64,000 nt of DNA from Bettongia penicillata ogilbyi (GCA_023548195.1 JAJHZJ010000808.1:248001-312000), one strand, 5' to 3'. Positions 1 to 11,930 are shown, numbered from the stretch's first letter. Numbers and translations: made by a program. Notes: generated from the sequence alone by a model not told the origin.

Positions 1-249
1 AAATAGATTTCCATTTCCAATTGAGTGTGTGTTATTCCCTTCTTAAACCAAATCCCATGAGAATAAGGCTCAATTATTTCCTTTCATCTCCTCCCCTCTT
101 CCCCTCCATTGTAAAAGCTCTTTCTTGCTTCTTGTATGTGAGATGATTTGCTACATTCTACCTCTCTCTTTCTTTTACTCCCGGTATATTTAATTCAACA
201 GTAAATTTTATTATTTTTAGGTATTCTCCCTTTATATTCAGCTCACCCT

Positions 250-512
250 GTGACCTCTGTCTATGTATGTATATATATATGCATATATACACACACATAC
301 ACACATGCATATATATACACATATACATATATATGTATGTATGTATATATATGTATGTACATATATATACATACATACATATACACATACACACATACCC
401 CCATGTACATATACATACCTACACATATATAATATATACATACCCATACATACATGCACACACACACACACACATATATATATATCTATATATATCTATA
501 TATTTTTTTTTC
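250..512. repeat. TA/CA/TG compound microsatellite
   Basis: Alternating purine-pyrimidine tract made of (TA)n, (CA)n and ATGT/ACAT units, ending in a T-run. Long open frames of Tyr, Ile, Cys and His on both strands here are artefacts of the repeat. It sits in the HAL1 3'UTR at the place where other copies carry shorter TG or CA tracts (22795-22840, 42884-42903). Confidence 0.95.
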
Positions 513-629
513 CTTTAACTACCAGAATACTGAAGAAGGTCTCATGAGTTACAAATAATGTCTTTCCATGTAGGAGTGTACACAGTTCAACTTTAATGAC
601 TTCCTTAAGGCTTCTCTTTCCTGTTACCT

Positions 630-1727
630 TTTCATGTTTCTCTTGATTCTTGTATTTGAAAGTCAAACTGTTTATTCAGATCTGGTCTTTTCAATAAGAA
701 TGTTTGGAAGAGCTCTCTTTCACTGAAATTCCATTTTTTCCCCTGAAGAATTATACTCAGTTTTGCTGGGTAGGTGATTCTTGGTTTTAATCCTATCTCC
801 TTTGACCTCTGGAATATTATATTCCAAGCCCTTCTATCCTCCTGTGTTATCCTGATTGTATTTCCACAATACTTGAATTCTTTCTTTCTGACTGCTTGTA
901 ATATTTTATACTTGACTTGAGAACTCTGGAATTTGGCTACAATATTCCTAGGAGTTTTCCTTTTGGGATCTATTTTAGGAGGTGATCAATGAATTTTTCC
1001 CTTTCTATTTTACCCTCCAGTTCGAGAATATCAGGGCAGTTTTCCTTGACAATTTCTTGAAAGATGATATCTAGGCTCTTTTTTAATCCTGGTTTTCAGG
1101 TAGACCAATAATTTTTAAATTATCTCTCCTGGAACTATTTTCCAAGTCAGTTGTTTTTCCAGTGAGATATTTCACACTGTCTTCTATTTTTCGTTCTTTT
1201 GCTTTTTTTTTCAAAATTTCTTGGTTTCTCATAAAGTCATTAGCTTCCATCTGCTCCATTCTAATTTTTAAAGAACTATTCTCTTCAGTGAGCCTCTGAA
1301 CCTCCTTTTCCATTTGGGTAATTCTGCTTTTTAAAGCATTCTTCTCCTCATTGCCTTTTTTGGTCCTCTTTTTCCATTTGAGTTAGTCCATTTTTAAAGT
1401 TGTTATTTTCTTCAGCATTTTTTTGTTCTCCTTTTGGTAAGCTCTTGACTCGCTTTTCATGATTTTCTTGTATCACTTGCCTTTCTCTTCCCAATTTTTC
1501 CTTCCCCTCTCTTGCTTGATCTTCAACATCCTTTTTGAGCTTTTCCATGGCCTGAGACAATTTCATAGTTTTTTTTTTTTTTTTGGAGGTTTTGAATATC
1601 GAAACCCTGGCTTTTATGTCTTTCCCTGATGGTAAGCATTGTTCTTCCTCATCTGAAAGGATGGTAGAAGATACCTGTTCACCAAGAAAGTAATCTTCTA
1701 TAGTCTTATTTCTTCCCTGTTTTTTGG
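630..1727 (-). pseudogene. HAL1/L1 ORF1 remnant (RNA-binding chaperone), broken
   Basis: Broken ORF1p gene. Surviving pieces include the coiled coil (1348-1566, with EKLKKDVEDQAREGKEKLGRE) and the coil-to-RRM transition (1083-1313, with RMEQMEANDFMRNQEI and SRRDNLKIIGLPE). The start codon is apparently lost: the triplet aligned with CAT in other copies reads AAT near 1727. Frameshifts and stops separate coil, RRM and C-terminal parts. In intact relatives this protein is a trimeric RNA-binding protein of the L1 ribonucleoprotein particle; this copy cannot make it. Confidence 0.85.
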
Positions 1728-2507
1728 AATTTTCCCAGCCAGTTACTTGACTTTTGAGTCCTTTGTCAAGTTGAGGTTGTACTCTAGGGACCTGTAAGTT
1801 CTCAGTTCCTCCAAGGTGGCACAGTCAAGGGAGGGAAGTTTCCTCCTCTTCTGGTCTGCACTCTTGTCTGTGAGCAATCACAAGCACTCTTTTCTGCCTA
1901 GGATCTGCAAGTAGGATTCCCTCTCCAGAGCTTCCACTAGCTCCACCATGATAGTACTCTTCCTCACCCAAAGACCACCACTCACGACTGAGACCCAGAT
2001 CAGCTGCTCAATTTCCCCATGATCTTTAGGCAGAGAGCTCCAAAAATGGCTGCTGCTGCCCTGGTGTCAGGGCTGGGGTCAGATTGCACACCCCTCTCAT
2101 CTACGTGAAAGAGCTTTCTCATTGGCCTTTGAAGCTGTCTTTAGCGTTTGTGGGTTGAGAAATATGGTAACCACAGCTGCTACCTGTGATTCCATGCCCT
2201 GAAACCTGCTTCAGTCCCATCCACACAGTCTGGCCCAGGCTGGGCTGTGCTCCACTCTCAGCTTGGTGTGATAGATTTTTTCTGTCAGTATTCTAGGTTG
2301 TCTTGGGCTGGAAATCTCTTTCACTCTGTCATTTTGTGGCTTGCTGCTCTAGAATTTGTTTAGAGTCATTTTTTATAGGTATTTTATGAGCTATGGGGGG
2401 AGAGCTTCTACAAGTCCATCCTTCTACTCCACCATCTTGGCTCTACCCCGAAGTTTAATTTTTTTTATATCATATTTGTAATGTAATATAATTTTTTTAA
2501 AATTTTA

Positions 2508-2645
2508 TTTACAACATGTAGAGCTTATACCAGATTATATGCCATTTTAGGGAGGAGGGAGGGGAAGGAAGTGGAGAATATTTAAAACTTATGGAAGTGA
2601 ATATTGGAAACTAAAAATAAATAAATTGATTTTTAAAAAAGAAAA
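2508..2645 (+). mobile_element. L1 3'-end fragment, 5'-truncated
   Basis: Resembles the last 130 bases of metatherian L1s in this window: 'acatgtagagcttatac', a G-rich GGGAGGAGGGAGGGG stretch, then 'tattggaaactaaaaataaataaa' with an A-rich tail. It lies just beyond the 5' end of the preceding HAL1. Confidence 0.75.
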
Positions 2646-4255
2646 AAAATTCAGTTATTTTAATTGTGGCACTTATAAAAGAAATGATGTCACAGCATTT
2701 CTGCACCTTCCACAACTATTATAGCAGGTTTCTCGAATGTTCTGATTGCCTGAGATTCAGTTATGCAAGTTTATAACTTGACGCTTCAGATCAGGCCCAA
2801 ATGGGTATTTGAAATCACAGTGAGGTTCCCAGGTATTGCAATCTTCTCATATTAGGGAATAGTCTCATTTTGACATTTGATAAACCTTGGAGTTAGCAGA
2901 AGATGAGTATAACTGTATCTCTATTCCTTAAAATTCACAGAATCAGAATTTGACTAATATGATGAATAGATAGTGGAAAACTGAGATCAATTAAAAGAAA
3001 CATAAGAAAAAACGTGAAATAAAATAATTTGAGATTCTGCCATGTGCCATTTTAGAACTCCAGTGCTAAAATTGTAGCTTCAAACTAGTCATTTCAAGAA
3101 CAGGTGCTTCCTTTGGAAGACAAATGATGTGAAAATTAATTACGAGTTATAGTCAAGCAATGAAAAATAATTATAGATGATATTTTGAGCCTGCACAATG
3201 TTAATATGTACACTGGTCAGAAGAAAGACAGTGAAAAAAAGAGACATAGAATCAAAAATGATTGTAAAATAGCAGCTTGCACATTTGTAGTGGGTGAACT
3301 TGAAATTCACTTTCTATTTGATTTTCCACTTTATATTTTCAAGGGTAATGTTTTCCTTCAAATTGGCTACTTTTAAAGTATAAAAGTACTTCATCTTAAA
3401 AAAAATACTTTCTGGTTGCCTGAAATATGTAGAACTCATGCAATATTGTTCTCTGTGGGAGAATTTTTGTAGGAGCAAATATCAGGTTTTATGGAACTTG
3501 GAACAAACTGTTCCCTTGAGATACATGGACCGACACACTTGCACCAACTTACCATTTGCCATTTTAAAAATGTTTCTTTGGAAAAGAACTAGAATTAAAT
3601 TTGTATGATAAAGATCTCACTTTTAGATACTTTCCCATAGGTCTTTGTTTTGTTTTGAAATGAAAAATGCTTTATGAATTTCCAAAAGGGTTAGTGGGGG
3701 ACATAAATATGCTAATCTTTCAGTTGAATCATATTAGACTGATTTGAAAAAAGATTTTATGTCCATGTCCATGTCCAGCAGTAACTCAGTGGTATATTTT
3801 TTGTAAATACAGTGTTTTACGGCAAATATGTAACTTCATCCAAATGAAGTATAAGAGGAAATTTTCTTTAAATAAATCAGTTATAGGTGATATCCAGTCA
3901 TCTGTAACTCCATATACAAAGCCAGAGTCTCCAGGAACACGCCTTCTTGCCCTCTTACAATTAGCCATCTGTTTCTTTTGAAGAGAGTAGCAGCCCAATA
4001 ACCCTTTGCTGACTTGGCATTAAAGCTTAACTAGGACTTTCAGCTTCTAATCCAATTGGCAAACTCACAAAAGCTGGCAGCCTTAGTTGCGAATGACCTA
4101 TTCTGCACAAATGAAATGATGTTCTTCAGCCTAGTAGCTGCTATGTTAGGGAGTCAGTTTTGGGGTGATTGTAATGAAAAAGAGTTTGAGAGTGCAAAGG
4201 ACAAAGGGTTAGTGTTGTTTTGAATGGAGAAAGTGATACTTGGTGATCTATTAGA
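2646..4255. other. Unique or unrecognised sequence
   Basis: No repeat family, RNA gene or convincing exon recognised. Frames are short (at most 70 codons) and show no domain. Confidence 0.6.
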
Positions 4256-4259
4256 TAGT

Positions 4260-4385
4260 AAATTTCTCCAATAGATGATAAGCTCCTTCAGGGAAGGAAC
4301 TGTTTTTGTCTTTCTTTATATCCCCAACACTTGGTATGGTGCACATAGTAAGTGTTTAGAAAATGTTTGTTGACTTGACTTGTAA
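4260..4385 (+). mobile_element. L2/MIR-type 3' tail fragment
   Basis: Carries the ordered phrases of the L2/MIR 3' end: 'gataagctccttcagggaagg', 'tatccccaacacttggtatgg', 'cacatagtaagtgtttag' and 'aaatgtttgttgac'. Confidence 0.8.
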
Positions 4386-5168
4386 GTATAAAAGAACGGG
4401 AGTGTGTTTTCTGGTGCAGATTTCTGAAAATATAAAAATAGGACGAGAGGCATGGATCTTTGTCATGGATGGAAATTTGTCAATGTGGGAGGGAACTGAA
4501 GAGATTCTTTTGGACTTTGTGCCATGTGACTGAGTATACAGTAGTGGAGCATTTCATGCATCTGGGGAGTATTGTGATGAGACGTATCAAATGTAAGATA
4601 TATGAAAGGCTTAGCTCATTAGGAAATGAATGAATGAGTATGAATTAAGTACTGTGTGGTAGGCATTGCAGAAGCACTGGGGGTACAAATATAAAAAGTC
4701 AAGCACAGGTATGGTAAATTGATTTATGGGTCAATCAACTGACATGGCATTTTCAAAATCAGTGGTACTATTCATTGGATGATTCTGCCAAGAGCAACAG
4801 ATGGAAAAGGGTAGTGGTGGATGTCATTGGACTAAGTGGTTGGGAGATCATGCAGGAGCATTTCAGATATCTAGATGGGATGTGTAATATAGACTAGTCT
4901 AGTCCAGGATAGGCCAGATATAGTGAGCTAGGTAAATTTATACTCACTCAACTAGGAACTAGGAACATAGTCAACCTATGACTATTGGTCAGTACTGGGA
5001 AGAAAATTCCAAAGATGATTTATCTTGGAGGGTTTGAGGAAGGGGTCAATGAGAAACTAGTTTTCAGAGCATGTGCAGGGGACTTTGCCTGCTGCCAGTC
5101 AATGGTCTATATTTGGTGAGCTTGCTTTTGGAAATGCATGATGATGGAGAATGGAGGGAGGGAGAAAA
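4386..5168. other. Mostly unique; weak L2-antisense trace
   Basis: Around 4625-4690 'aattaagtactgtgtgg taggcattgcag' resembles an L2 3' end in antisense, too short to call. Nothing else recognised. Confidence 0.5.
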
Positions 5169-5422
5169 AAACAAACATTTATCAAGATCCTACTATGTGC
5201 TCAACATGATATTAAGCCCTTTACAGATATTTTCTGTTTGATCTTCACCATAATACAGTGAGGCAGGTACTGTTATGATTCCCATTTTACAGTTGAGGAA
5301 ACCGAGACAGAAAGAAATTAAGTGACTTGCCCAAGATGGCACAGCTAGTATGTGTCTGAGGCTGCAAGTCTTCCTGACTTCAGGCCCCAGGCACTATCTA
5401 TTGTCCCACCTAACTACCCAGG
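5169..5422 (-). mobile_element. MIR / CORE-SINE, near full length
   Basis: On the plus strand it reads as the reverse complement of MIR: 'tactatgtgctcaacatg', 'ccattttacagttgaggaaa', 'gtgacttgcccaagatggca' and 'cttcctgacttcaggccc'. It spans from the CORE/3' part on the left to the tRNA-like head on the right. Confidence 0.88.
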
Positions 5423-6515
5423 AGGAACATGACTCTCCACTTCAGAATGTGCTTCTATGGCTATTTCCTTGTCAGAGTACTTCATGGAAAAGAAAAGATT
5501 TTTAATTGGCTAATAAATGTGTTTATGATAGGCACTAAATGATTGAATTGATTTGACTCTCCTGGTTGGGACCTTAGGAATTTCATGTTTGGGTTCCATA
5601 TAGCCCAGAACATTACTTTTGTTCCCATTCTGTCTACTTTTCTCCATTTTTTAGGCAAAGGAAGATTAGAAATAACATTTCCTTGTGTATTTGCAAGATC
5701 AGAAGATTCATCAGAGTTTTCCAACAGCCCTGAGGATCTATTTGTTTGACTTAGTCCTACAGTAGATCTACAAGGCACTGAGATGCCTTGTGTGAGTAGC
5801 AAGAGGGTGACTCTTATAGCTTGGCTATATTGCACCCAAAGGTAAACCTGGTGATGGGAGGATGTTTGTAGCAACCTCTTTATGAACCCGTTCTTCTCCC
5901 CTATTGAGGTGGTAGTAGACAGAATGTGGCCTTGGATTGGGGTAGTGGTTAAATGTGAAAGATGTTTATATACTTTGGTTATTGCTATATATATTTATAG
6001 TAAATAAGACTTTGTGAAAAATAACTGAAATTAATTGATTAAATTCCTGGTGTGGCACAAATAACTGCTTTTGATGGCAATGAGAAGATATCAGCTGGCT
6101 CTGCGTAATTCAAACTGGGGACAACACACCAGGATAGAGGCTTGAACTAATTGCAATTGAGGAACCTTATTGCCCCAGAGGTGTACATGTAGAACCTTGC
6201 AGGGGATTTGTAGCCAGCCACACTCTGGGACCCAGCCTGATACTGTGCCTTGTAAGGGTTGTAAGACAAAGTCTAGTCTCATTACAATGTCCCTCAGGAA
6301 TATGCGCATGGATTCTGGATGTCTGGTTAACATGATTCTCCTGCCATCGAAGATCTTGTTTCCTCTGTTTTCACTTTTCAAAGCTCTTTTAGAAGGGCAA
6401 ATTTACTAAGATGTGAGAGTAAGAACAGTTGAGGCAAACCACCTCACTAAGAAAACTTATCTCATTATTTCATGTGTATATGTGCATATTATTTCATGTG
6501 TATAAACCTCCTTCC
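5423..6515. other. Unrecognised sequence with a 130-codon minus-strand frame
   Basis: Holds an open frame at 5482-5874 on the minus strand (130 codons). It shows no signal peptide, membrane segment or recognisable domain, and I see no splice or promoter context. I treat it as chance or a decayed unknown. Confidence 0.45.
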
Positions 6516-6517
6516 TC

Positions 6518-6640
6518 CTATCCCCCAACTAGATTATGTAGTCCTTGAAGATAGGTACCCTTTTTTCTAGTGAATTTATCATACATCCTAGCATAATGCT
6601 AAGGACAAAAAAGGTATTAAATAAATACTGGGTAGCTGGA
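6518..6640 (+). mobile_element. L2/MIR-type 3' tail fragment
   Basis: Diverged copy of the L2 3' tail: 'tagtccttgaagataggtac', 'catcctagcataatgctaag' and 'tattaaataaatactgg'. Confidence 0.6.
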
Positions 6641-7375
6641 AGTTTTAAATAATATTCTTTACTATGTTAGTGTAGATATGGCCTATGACAACATAAGCCT
6701 CTTAGCAGTTATTTGTAAATGCCTAAGTGACCTTAATTATCAAATATATTAAAACAGAATTAATGAGAAACAGGATGAACAGAAAATTTTCAACAAAATG
6801 CTTAAAAGCCGAATAATTTGTTCATTTTTGACCTAGAAAACATGTACATGTTTTCTATATATATGGACACAGTGAGAAAGCAGGGAATGAGAATTAAACC
6901 AAAGTCAGGGCTTGTTGTTTTTTGAAGTGATAAAATCATACTGCAAAAGTAGCCCTAGAGTGCTTTGAAGAAAGTTGGCTACACTATTTTGAGAAACAAT
7001 CAGTTAAGTATCTTCACTATGATGCCCTAAGCTTAGACGTCCAAGTAAATCAATTTTGCTTAGATCTCACTCAAAATGAGAAAGAAATTTTCTTCATTTT
7101 TAATACGGAGTTAAGGTTAAAAGTTTAAAAAAAGTCAAAGTTAAAAAAAATCACTATCCAAACTGAAGTATAAATTACTGTTCCCCCACCATTCTGAATA
7201 AAATAGTCAATCATTTTTTATATTTCTGTCAATATCAGTTTAGGTTCTTTATCTCTCAGAAACGCATATATGCTTAAGGCATTGCCACTTCTAAATATTT
7301 TAGACTGGTGGTTACCACTGAGTCCTGAGAAACAGCACTAAAAAAAATTCAATATTCAAAAAACATTTGTTACTG
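6641..7375. other. Unique or unrecognised sequence
   Basis: A+T-rich, no recognisable repeat, RNA gene or exon. Confidence 0.55.
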
Positions 7376-7628
7376 TTGTTCAATCACTTTTAGTCATGCC
7401 TGAGTCTTTGTGACCCAATTTGAGGTTTTCTTGGTGAAGATAATGGAGTGGTTCATCATTTCCTTCTCCAACTCATTTTAAAGATGAGGAAACTGAAGCA
7501 AACAGGGTTAAGTGACTTTCCAGGGTCACACATCTATTAAATATCTGAGGCCAGATTTGAACTCAGGAAGATGAATCTTCCTGACTCTAGGTCCAGTCCT
7601 ATATTTCACTGAACTATGTAGCTTCCCC
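7376..7628 (-). mobile_element. MAR1-type tRNA-headed SINE with BovB/RTE-like 3' tail
   Basis: The SINE sense strand is minus. The tRNA-like head is at the right (complement of 'ctatgtagcttccc' and of 'ctgaggccagatttgaactc', the B-box region). The body contains the complement of 'gatgaggaaactgaagc', and the 3' tail at the left is the complement of 'tagtcatgcctgagtctttg', resembling the end of BovB/RTE-driven SINEs. Other copies: 14508-14756 and 63221-63455. Confidence 0.88.
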
Positions 7629-7734
7629 TCATCTATGATCTCATCTAGGTGGTTATTCCATCCAACAGTATGAATCACAGCATACCCATGACTTATTATC
7701 CTGTGCTGTTCTTATCCATGACATCAAAGTTTAT

Positions 7735-8060
7735 ATATTTCATAATGGACAGAGGCATGACTCAAACCCAGATCTCTTGACTCTAAATCTGGTGTTCATC
7801 TCAAGCTATCCTGCCAGCATTATAATAATAGTAATAGTACTGACAAGAACAATAGTACTAGTAATAAATCATTATAAGAAAAAGAGAAACATAATAGCAA
7901 ACATTTATGTAACATATTATTGTGAAATAACTTTGCCTCCATTATATGTTTTATACAATCCAAGATATTGTTTGGGATAAAGGACCATAAGGCATAGGCC
8001 CTGCCTTCAAGGGACTTATAAATTTGAAGGGGAGTGAAAACAAGATGAAACAACATATGA
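7735..8060 (-). repeat. Degenerate MIR-like and L2-like scraps
   Basis: 7735-7800 resembles the MIR head in antisense ('aacccagatctcttgactc'). 7980-8045 resembles an L2 3' region in antisense ('ccctgccttcaagggactta'). The sequence between is A+T-rich and unrecognised. Confidence 0.45.
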
Positions 8061-8104
8061 TAAAATGTCAGATTTTTCATATGTATATATTGTTTGCCCA
8101 TTCA

Positions 8105-8212
8105 AACATAAGCTCCTTGAATGTGGGCACTGTATTACTGCTTTCTTTGTATCCCCAAAGTCAAGTAATATGCCGGGAACATAATAGCTATCTAATACAT
8201 AGATTTCTCAAT
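8105..8212 (+). mobile_element. L2/MIR-type 3' tail fragment
   Basis: 'ataagctccttgaatgtggg', 'ctttctttgtatccccaaag' and 'catctaatacatag'-like ending match the L2 3' end. Confidence 0.7.
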
Positions 8213-8304
8213 TGATTATCTAGTAGACAAAAAGAAAATAGGATCAAGTATTGTAGACCAGTGCTATGTTTCTGTTTGGTTTTAGCAGGCAAAACTAACT
8301 GGCC

Positions 8305-8475
8305 ACAGAAGAAAGAATTTTCATTTGGAATCAGAGGACCTTGGTTTGAATCTGCATTCTGTCATGTGAGCATAGACATAGACAAGTTTCAATCTCCTTG
8401 GATAACAGTGTCCTTCATATGTGAAATGATGGCACAGTGGTTGGTCCATTCCCTGTCTAAATCTTTGATCCTCTG
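8305..8475 (+). mobile_element. MIR fragment
   Basis: 'ggaatcagaggaccttgg tttgaatctgc', then a diverged body with 'gtgaaatgatggcac', follow MIR order in sense orientation. Confidence 0.55.
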
Positions 8476-8639
8476 ATAATGGCCTTATGTTTTTACTTTG
8501 TTTAGTTAAAAATGTGTCAGAGGTCATTATTTGGTTTGTGGAACAATAATGTTTATATAATAAAACAAAATGGGGTAACACCAAATGCAAAATTAAAAGC
8601 TGGCGAAGTAATCTGTCTCCATTTTAAATTCCCTTTGGA

Positions 8640-8762
8640 GAAAATATATATGTATATACATGAGTGTATACAGATGTATTTGTATGTGCATGTATGCACA
8701 CACATTTACACATGTGTGAGGGGAGAGAAAAATATATATGTATACACACATACACATACTCA
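8640..8762. repeat. TA/TG/CA-rich microsatellite-like tract
   Basis: Short alternating runs (ATATAT, GTATAC, ACACAC) around a GA-rich island. Frames through it are artefactual. Confidence 0.85.
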
Positions 8763-9461
8763 GGAACTGTTTTATTTTCCAATTTGTATTCCTGATGTTT
8801 TGCACATAGAGTGCTTATGCTCTTTCATTAATTCCTTCTTTCCATAAATCAGTTCAATATAATGGAGAGAGAGCTGCTTTCAGGATGTTAACAAAAGACT
8901 CTCAGATCCATAAAGGGACCTGAAATGAAACTGTACGATCACAGATTACAAAAGCGTTTCTTGTCTGAGAAAAAGAACTTGTAAAGGAGAGATGAATTTA
9001 CAAAGGAATAGAGAGGGAGAGAGAGTTCTTAACTGCTCAAAGGAAATATGGAAAAAGGTGAGATATTAATAGTCTCTAGAGGCTTTCAAGCAGGGAGTGG
9101 GGGTTAAGAGAAAGGGGACTTCTGTAGACACAACAAGCCAGGTGGCAGGATGTTTAGAAACTCCTGAGCAAGGTCTCGACTGCATCTTCTGCTCAAGGTT
9201 GCCCTTGAGCTGATCAAGGCTGGTTCTGTGATTCCTGGCACCTACAGGCATCACTAGATTTGGCTAGAGTTCACTTGCAAAGGATCACTGATATGTCAAC
9301 TGCTTCGAGTCTCAGAAATTCTTCTAATTGGCTGTTTGTTGTGTAACTCTATTGTCCTGCTCCTCTGTGAAGAAGGGAAGTTCTAATATACTGTGTAGTA
9401 ATTACAGAACCCATGTTAACAAGGGTCACAAAGACCTAGTGCCAAGTATTGCCTCTTTTGT
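8763..9461. other. Unique or unrecognised sequence
   Basis: No repeat family recognised. Contains a GA-rich patch near 9010-9025 but no gene signal. Confidence 0.5.
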
Positions 9462-9625
9462 ACATATATACATATACATGTATACACATATACATACTCT
9501 AAAGTGGGCATATATATACACATTCATGACTGCATACATATATACACTACATACATGTGTACACATATACAATGTACATGTACTTATATATCCATGCATA
9601 TGCATATATATAAACACATACCTAC
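9462..9625. repeat. TA/CA-rich microsatellite-like tract
   Basis: Diverged ACATATAT/ATACAC units. Frames of Tyr, Ile and His on both strands are artefacts. Confidence 0.88.
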
Positions 9626-9789
9626 AACCTATGTTATTAAAGCCATGATTTCATCAGTTTTGAGAGCTCCTGATGAGTATTCCCTTTACCATTTAGATCA
9701 GAACGTTCTCTGCAGCTTATCGCCGAAGATATTTGGATAGTAGGCTGAGATGCTAAATGTCTTATCCAGGATTGCATAGACATAACGTG

Positions 9790-11150
9790 GAAGAGACAAT
9801 AAGTTCGGTTCAGCCAACATCAAGTAAGCTCCTGCTGTGCTCTAGGCACTAGGTTAAAGACTAAGACAACAATAAGGACAGTAATAACAAGAAGCAACTC
9901 TCTTCCAAAGAGAAATACACAAGTTCGCATAAGACATACACAGGCATATGGCAAACCATCATATCATGTAGGTGCTAGCAGTAAGGGGAAGCAGATTAAG
10001 GTTTATTACAAAAGGACTAGACAGAGACTTTAAGGGAGCCAGAGAAGCCAGGTGGCAGAATGAGGAGAGAGCATTCCAGGAATGGGGGACACGTGATGAA
10101 AATACACGAAGATGAGAGGTAGAGGATTTTGAGGAGAATAAAGCAAAGAGGCCAATGTTACCTGGTCAAAAAGTATGGGGAGGGGAGCATAGTGTAAGGA
10201 GACTAGAAAGACAGGAAGGGACAAGCCTGTGGAGGGCATTCAAAACAAGAGGGGAATTTATGTTTGATCCTGAAAGTGAGAGTCACTGACATTTACTGAA
10301 TGGGGAATGATGTAGGGTATGGCCATGATCATACCTGGGAGTTAGCAAGATTCCTTTGGGAGTTGAGTGGAAGAGAGACTGGAGTGGGGGTAGATGAGGC
10401 AGTGAAACCAACCAGAAGACTATTACAATAGTCCAAGTATGAGGTGATGAAATGTCTGCACCAGGGTAACTCTTGTGTCAGAGGAGAGAAGGCAGAGCAT
10501 ATAATAAAAAATGTTGCAAGAGTAGAATTGACAAGACTTGACCATAGATTGACTATGGGATTAGGTAAATGAGTGAGAAGTAGAGAATGACACCTAGATT
10601 ATGAGCCTGGATGACAGGGAGGATGTTGGTACCCTGGACAGCAACAGAGAAACTTGGAAAAAGATAGGGTTGGAAGGGAGGTGGGAAGTTAATAAGCTCA
10701 GTTTGGCACATTTTGAGTTTGGATGTTTATAATCTATCCAGTTTGAGATGTCCAATGAGCAATTGCAGATGCAAGACTGGAGGTCAGGAGAGATATTAGA
10801 GTTAAATAAATATGATAACTATCTTCATATAAATGACAGTTGCATACATTGGTGCTGATGAGACAACCAAGTAGAGAGTACAGAGAGAGACAAGCTGGTC
10901 CAAGGCTGGGGGACACCATGACATGACCTGGGTGAAGGAGATTGAGAAGAAGCAGTCAGATAGGCAGGAGGAAAACCAGGAGAGAACAGTGTCACGAAAA
11001 CCTAGAGAGATGAGAGTAGCAAGGAGAAGAGGATGAGGAATGGTGTCACAGGCCACAGAGAAGTCATGAAGTAAGAGGCAGGAATCTAACTGAAGTCTTC
11101 TTAGCTCTGAGACTAGCTGTCAGTTCAGTGTTATGCTGTTATGCTTCTGG
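9790..11150 (-). pseudogene. L2-type LINE: ORF2 C-terminal half and 3' end, decayed
   Basis: The longest non-L1 LINE relic here. On the minus strand, 11056-10802 reads as the L2/CR1-clade reverse transcriptase palm: DTIPHPLLLATLISLGF, then LSWFSSCLSD, then a degraded PQGS...LYTL block. A frame shift then gives CHLYEDSYHIYLT, which aligns with the catalytic YADD block; the aspartates are not preserved, so the enzyme is dead. Further left come an LDYCNSLL-like block (around 10430) and the conserved tail PTPGML..SATW (around 10030-10100). The left end (9810-9856) matches the L2 3' end in antisense. Several frameshifts and stops interrupt it. Confidence 0.82.
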
Positions 11151-11159
11151 TTGAAAGCC

Positions 11160-11330
11160 TGAATGAATGAATTAAAAAGCATTTATTAAGCATTTACGAT
11201 GTAAAAAATACTATGCTAAGTAGTGAAGTTACAAATGCGAAAAAAAAGACAGTCCAAGTTCTCAAGGAATTGACATACTAATAGGATGAGACAACAAGGT
11301 GACACCTTGAAACAGCTTGTGAGAACCAAC
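11160..11330 (-). mobile_element. Second L2 3'-end fragment
   Basis: Antisense L2 3' end: 'gcatttattaagcatttacg', 'ctatgctaagtagtgaag', 'agacagtccaagttctcaag'. It repeats the 3'-end module found at 9810-9900, so it is a separate insertion rather than part of the preceding relic. Confidence 0.72.
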
Positions 11331-11734
11331 TCTTACATTTTTAGTGTAAACAGTTATACCTTGGAAATCAGCAAATGCTACAAATCAGGGAATGATTTCT
11401 TGTTCTGTGGATTTCTAGATTTAATAAAGTGATGGATAAAATGTCAGTAATGCAGATGAAACTTAAAACTATGTCATGCATAAAATTTGGGGGTTTTGGA
11501 GAGCTGGTTGTTAAATTTACCAGCACACCTCTGAAACAATCCATATGGGAAGTTTTAGTTACAAGTCAGATGGAAAAACCTGATGGTCCTTAGGATTCAA
11601 TGGGAAAACAAATGGTAATATGACTTCTTTAGTGTCTTTTTGATTAATAAAACTATATTTGTTTCTGATTTGTCATTTAATGGTGCCAAGGACTTTGTAG
11701 GGAAGATCTTTCTTTTCCTAGTCTTCCATAGCTG

Positions 11735-11880
11735 TGTATGTGTTTGTCTTTCATTGACGAAGAAGACCATGCCATCAGAGAAATAATGACATGACTTGCT
11801 CTTGACTTTGTTTTGAGTGAGGGAGGGTTTCTTCCATAGTTAATGTTGCTAGGGAGGCAAGATCTTTAAAGGAAGATGCC
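11735..11880 (-). mobile_element. RTE-associated SINE, 3' portion
   Basis: On the plus strand it begins 'gtgtttgtctttcattgacg aagaagaccatgccatca', with 'gacatgacttgctcttgac' and 'gagtgagggagggtttctt'. The sense 3' end (ggtcctcttcgagaa... type) is at the left. The tRNA-like head is missing. A sister copy lies at 18745-18895 and a short sense copy at 60440-60522. Confidence 0.7.
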
Positions 11881-11930
11881 AGTTAGCTTGCACATTTGTT
11901 TCAAGAGCTCCTGGATATTTCTGCCTGTAG

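Larger units (their letters stand above)
1..2449 (-). mobile_element. HAL1-type (ORF1-only) L1-lineage element, class A, cut by window edge
   Basis: Reading the minus strand from 2449, the element begins with GGGGTAGAGCCAAGATGG, the start motif of the L1/HAL1 5'UTRs in this window (compare 40915). About 720 bp of 5'UTR follow, then a decayed ORF1 (1727 to about 630), then a 3'UTR homologous to those of the copies at 22.0-22.97, 42.76-43.7 and 50.5-51.4 kb. No ORF2 follows ORF1. The 3' end lies off the left edge, so length and target-site duplication cannot be checked. The 3'UTR contains a large expanded microsatellite (250-512). Age: old, because ORF1 carries several frame breaks. Confidence 0.82.

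Noticed and set aside
158..547. Several overlapping 60-94 codon frames on both strands rich in Tyr, Ile, Cys and His
   Set aside because: They are translations of the TA/CA microsatellite and have no independent coding evidence.
5482..5874. 130-codon minus-strand frame
   Set aside because: No recognisable motif or homologue, and such a length can occur by chance in 64 kb.
7376..7628. Possible tRNA gene because of tRNA-like A and B boxes in SINEs
   Set aside because: The boxes belong to diverged SINE heads. There is no foldable acceptor stem or anticodon arm.
8593..8847. Frames across the 8.6-8.8 kb tract
   Set aside because: Partly microsatellite translation, no domain.
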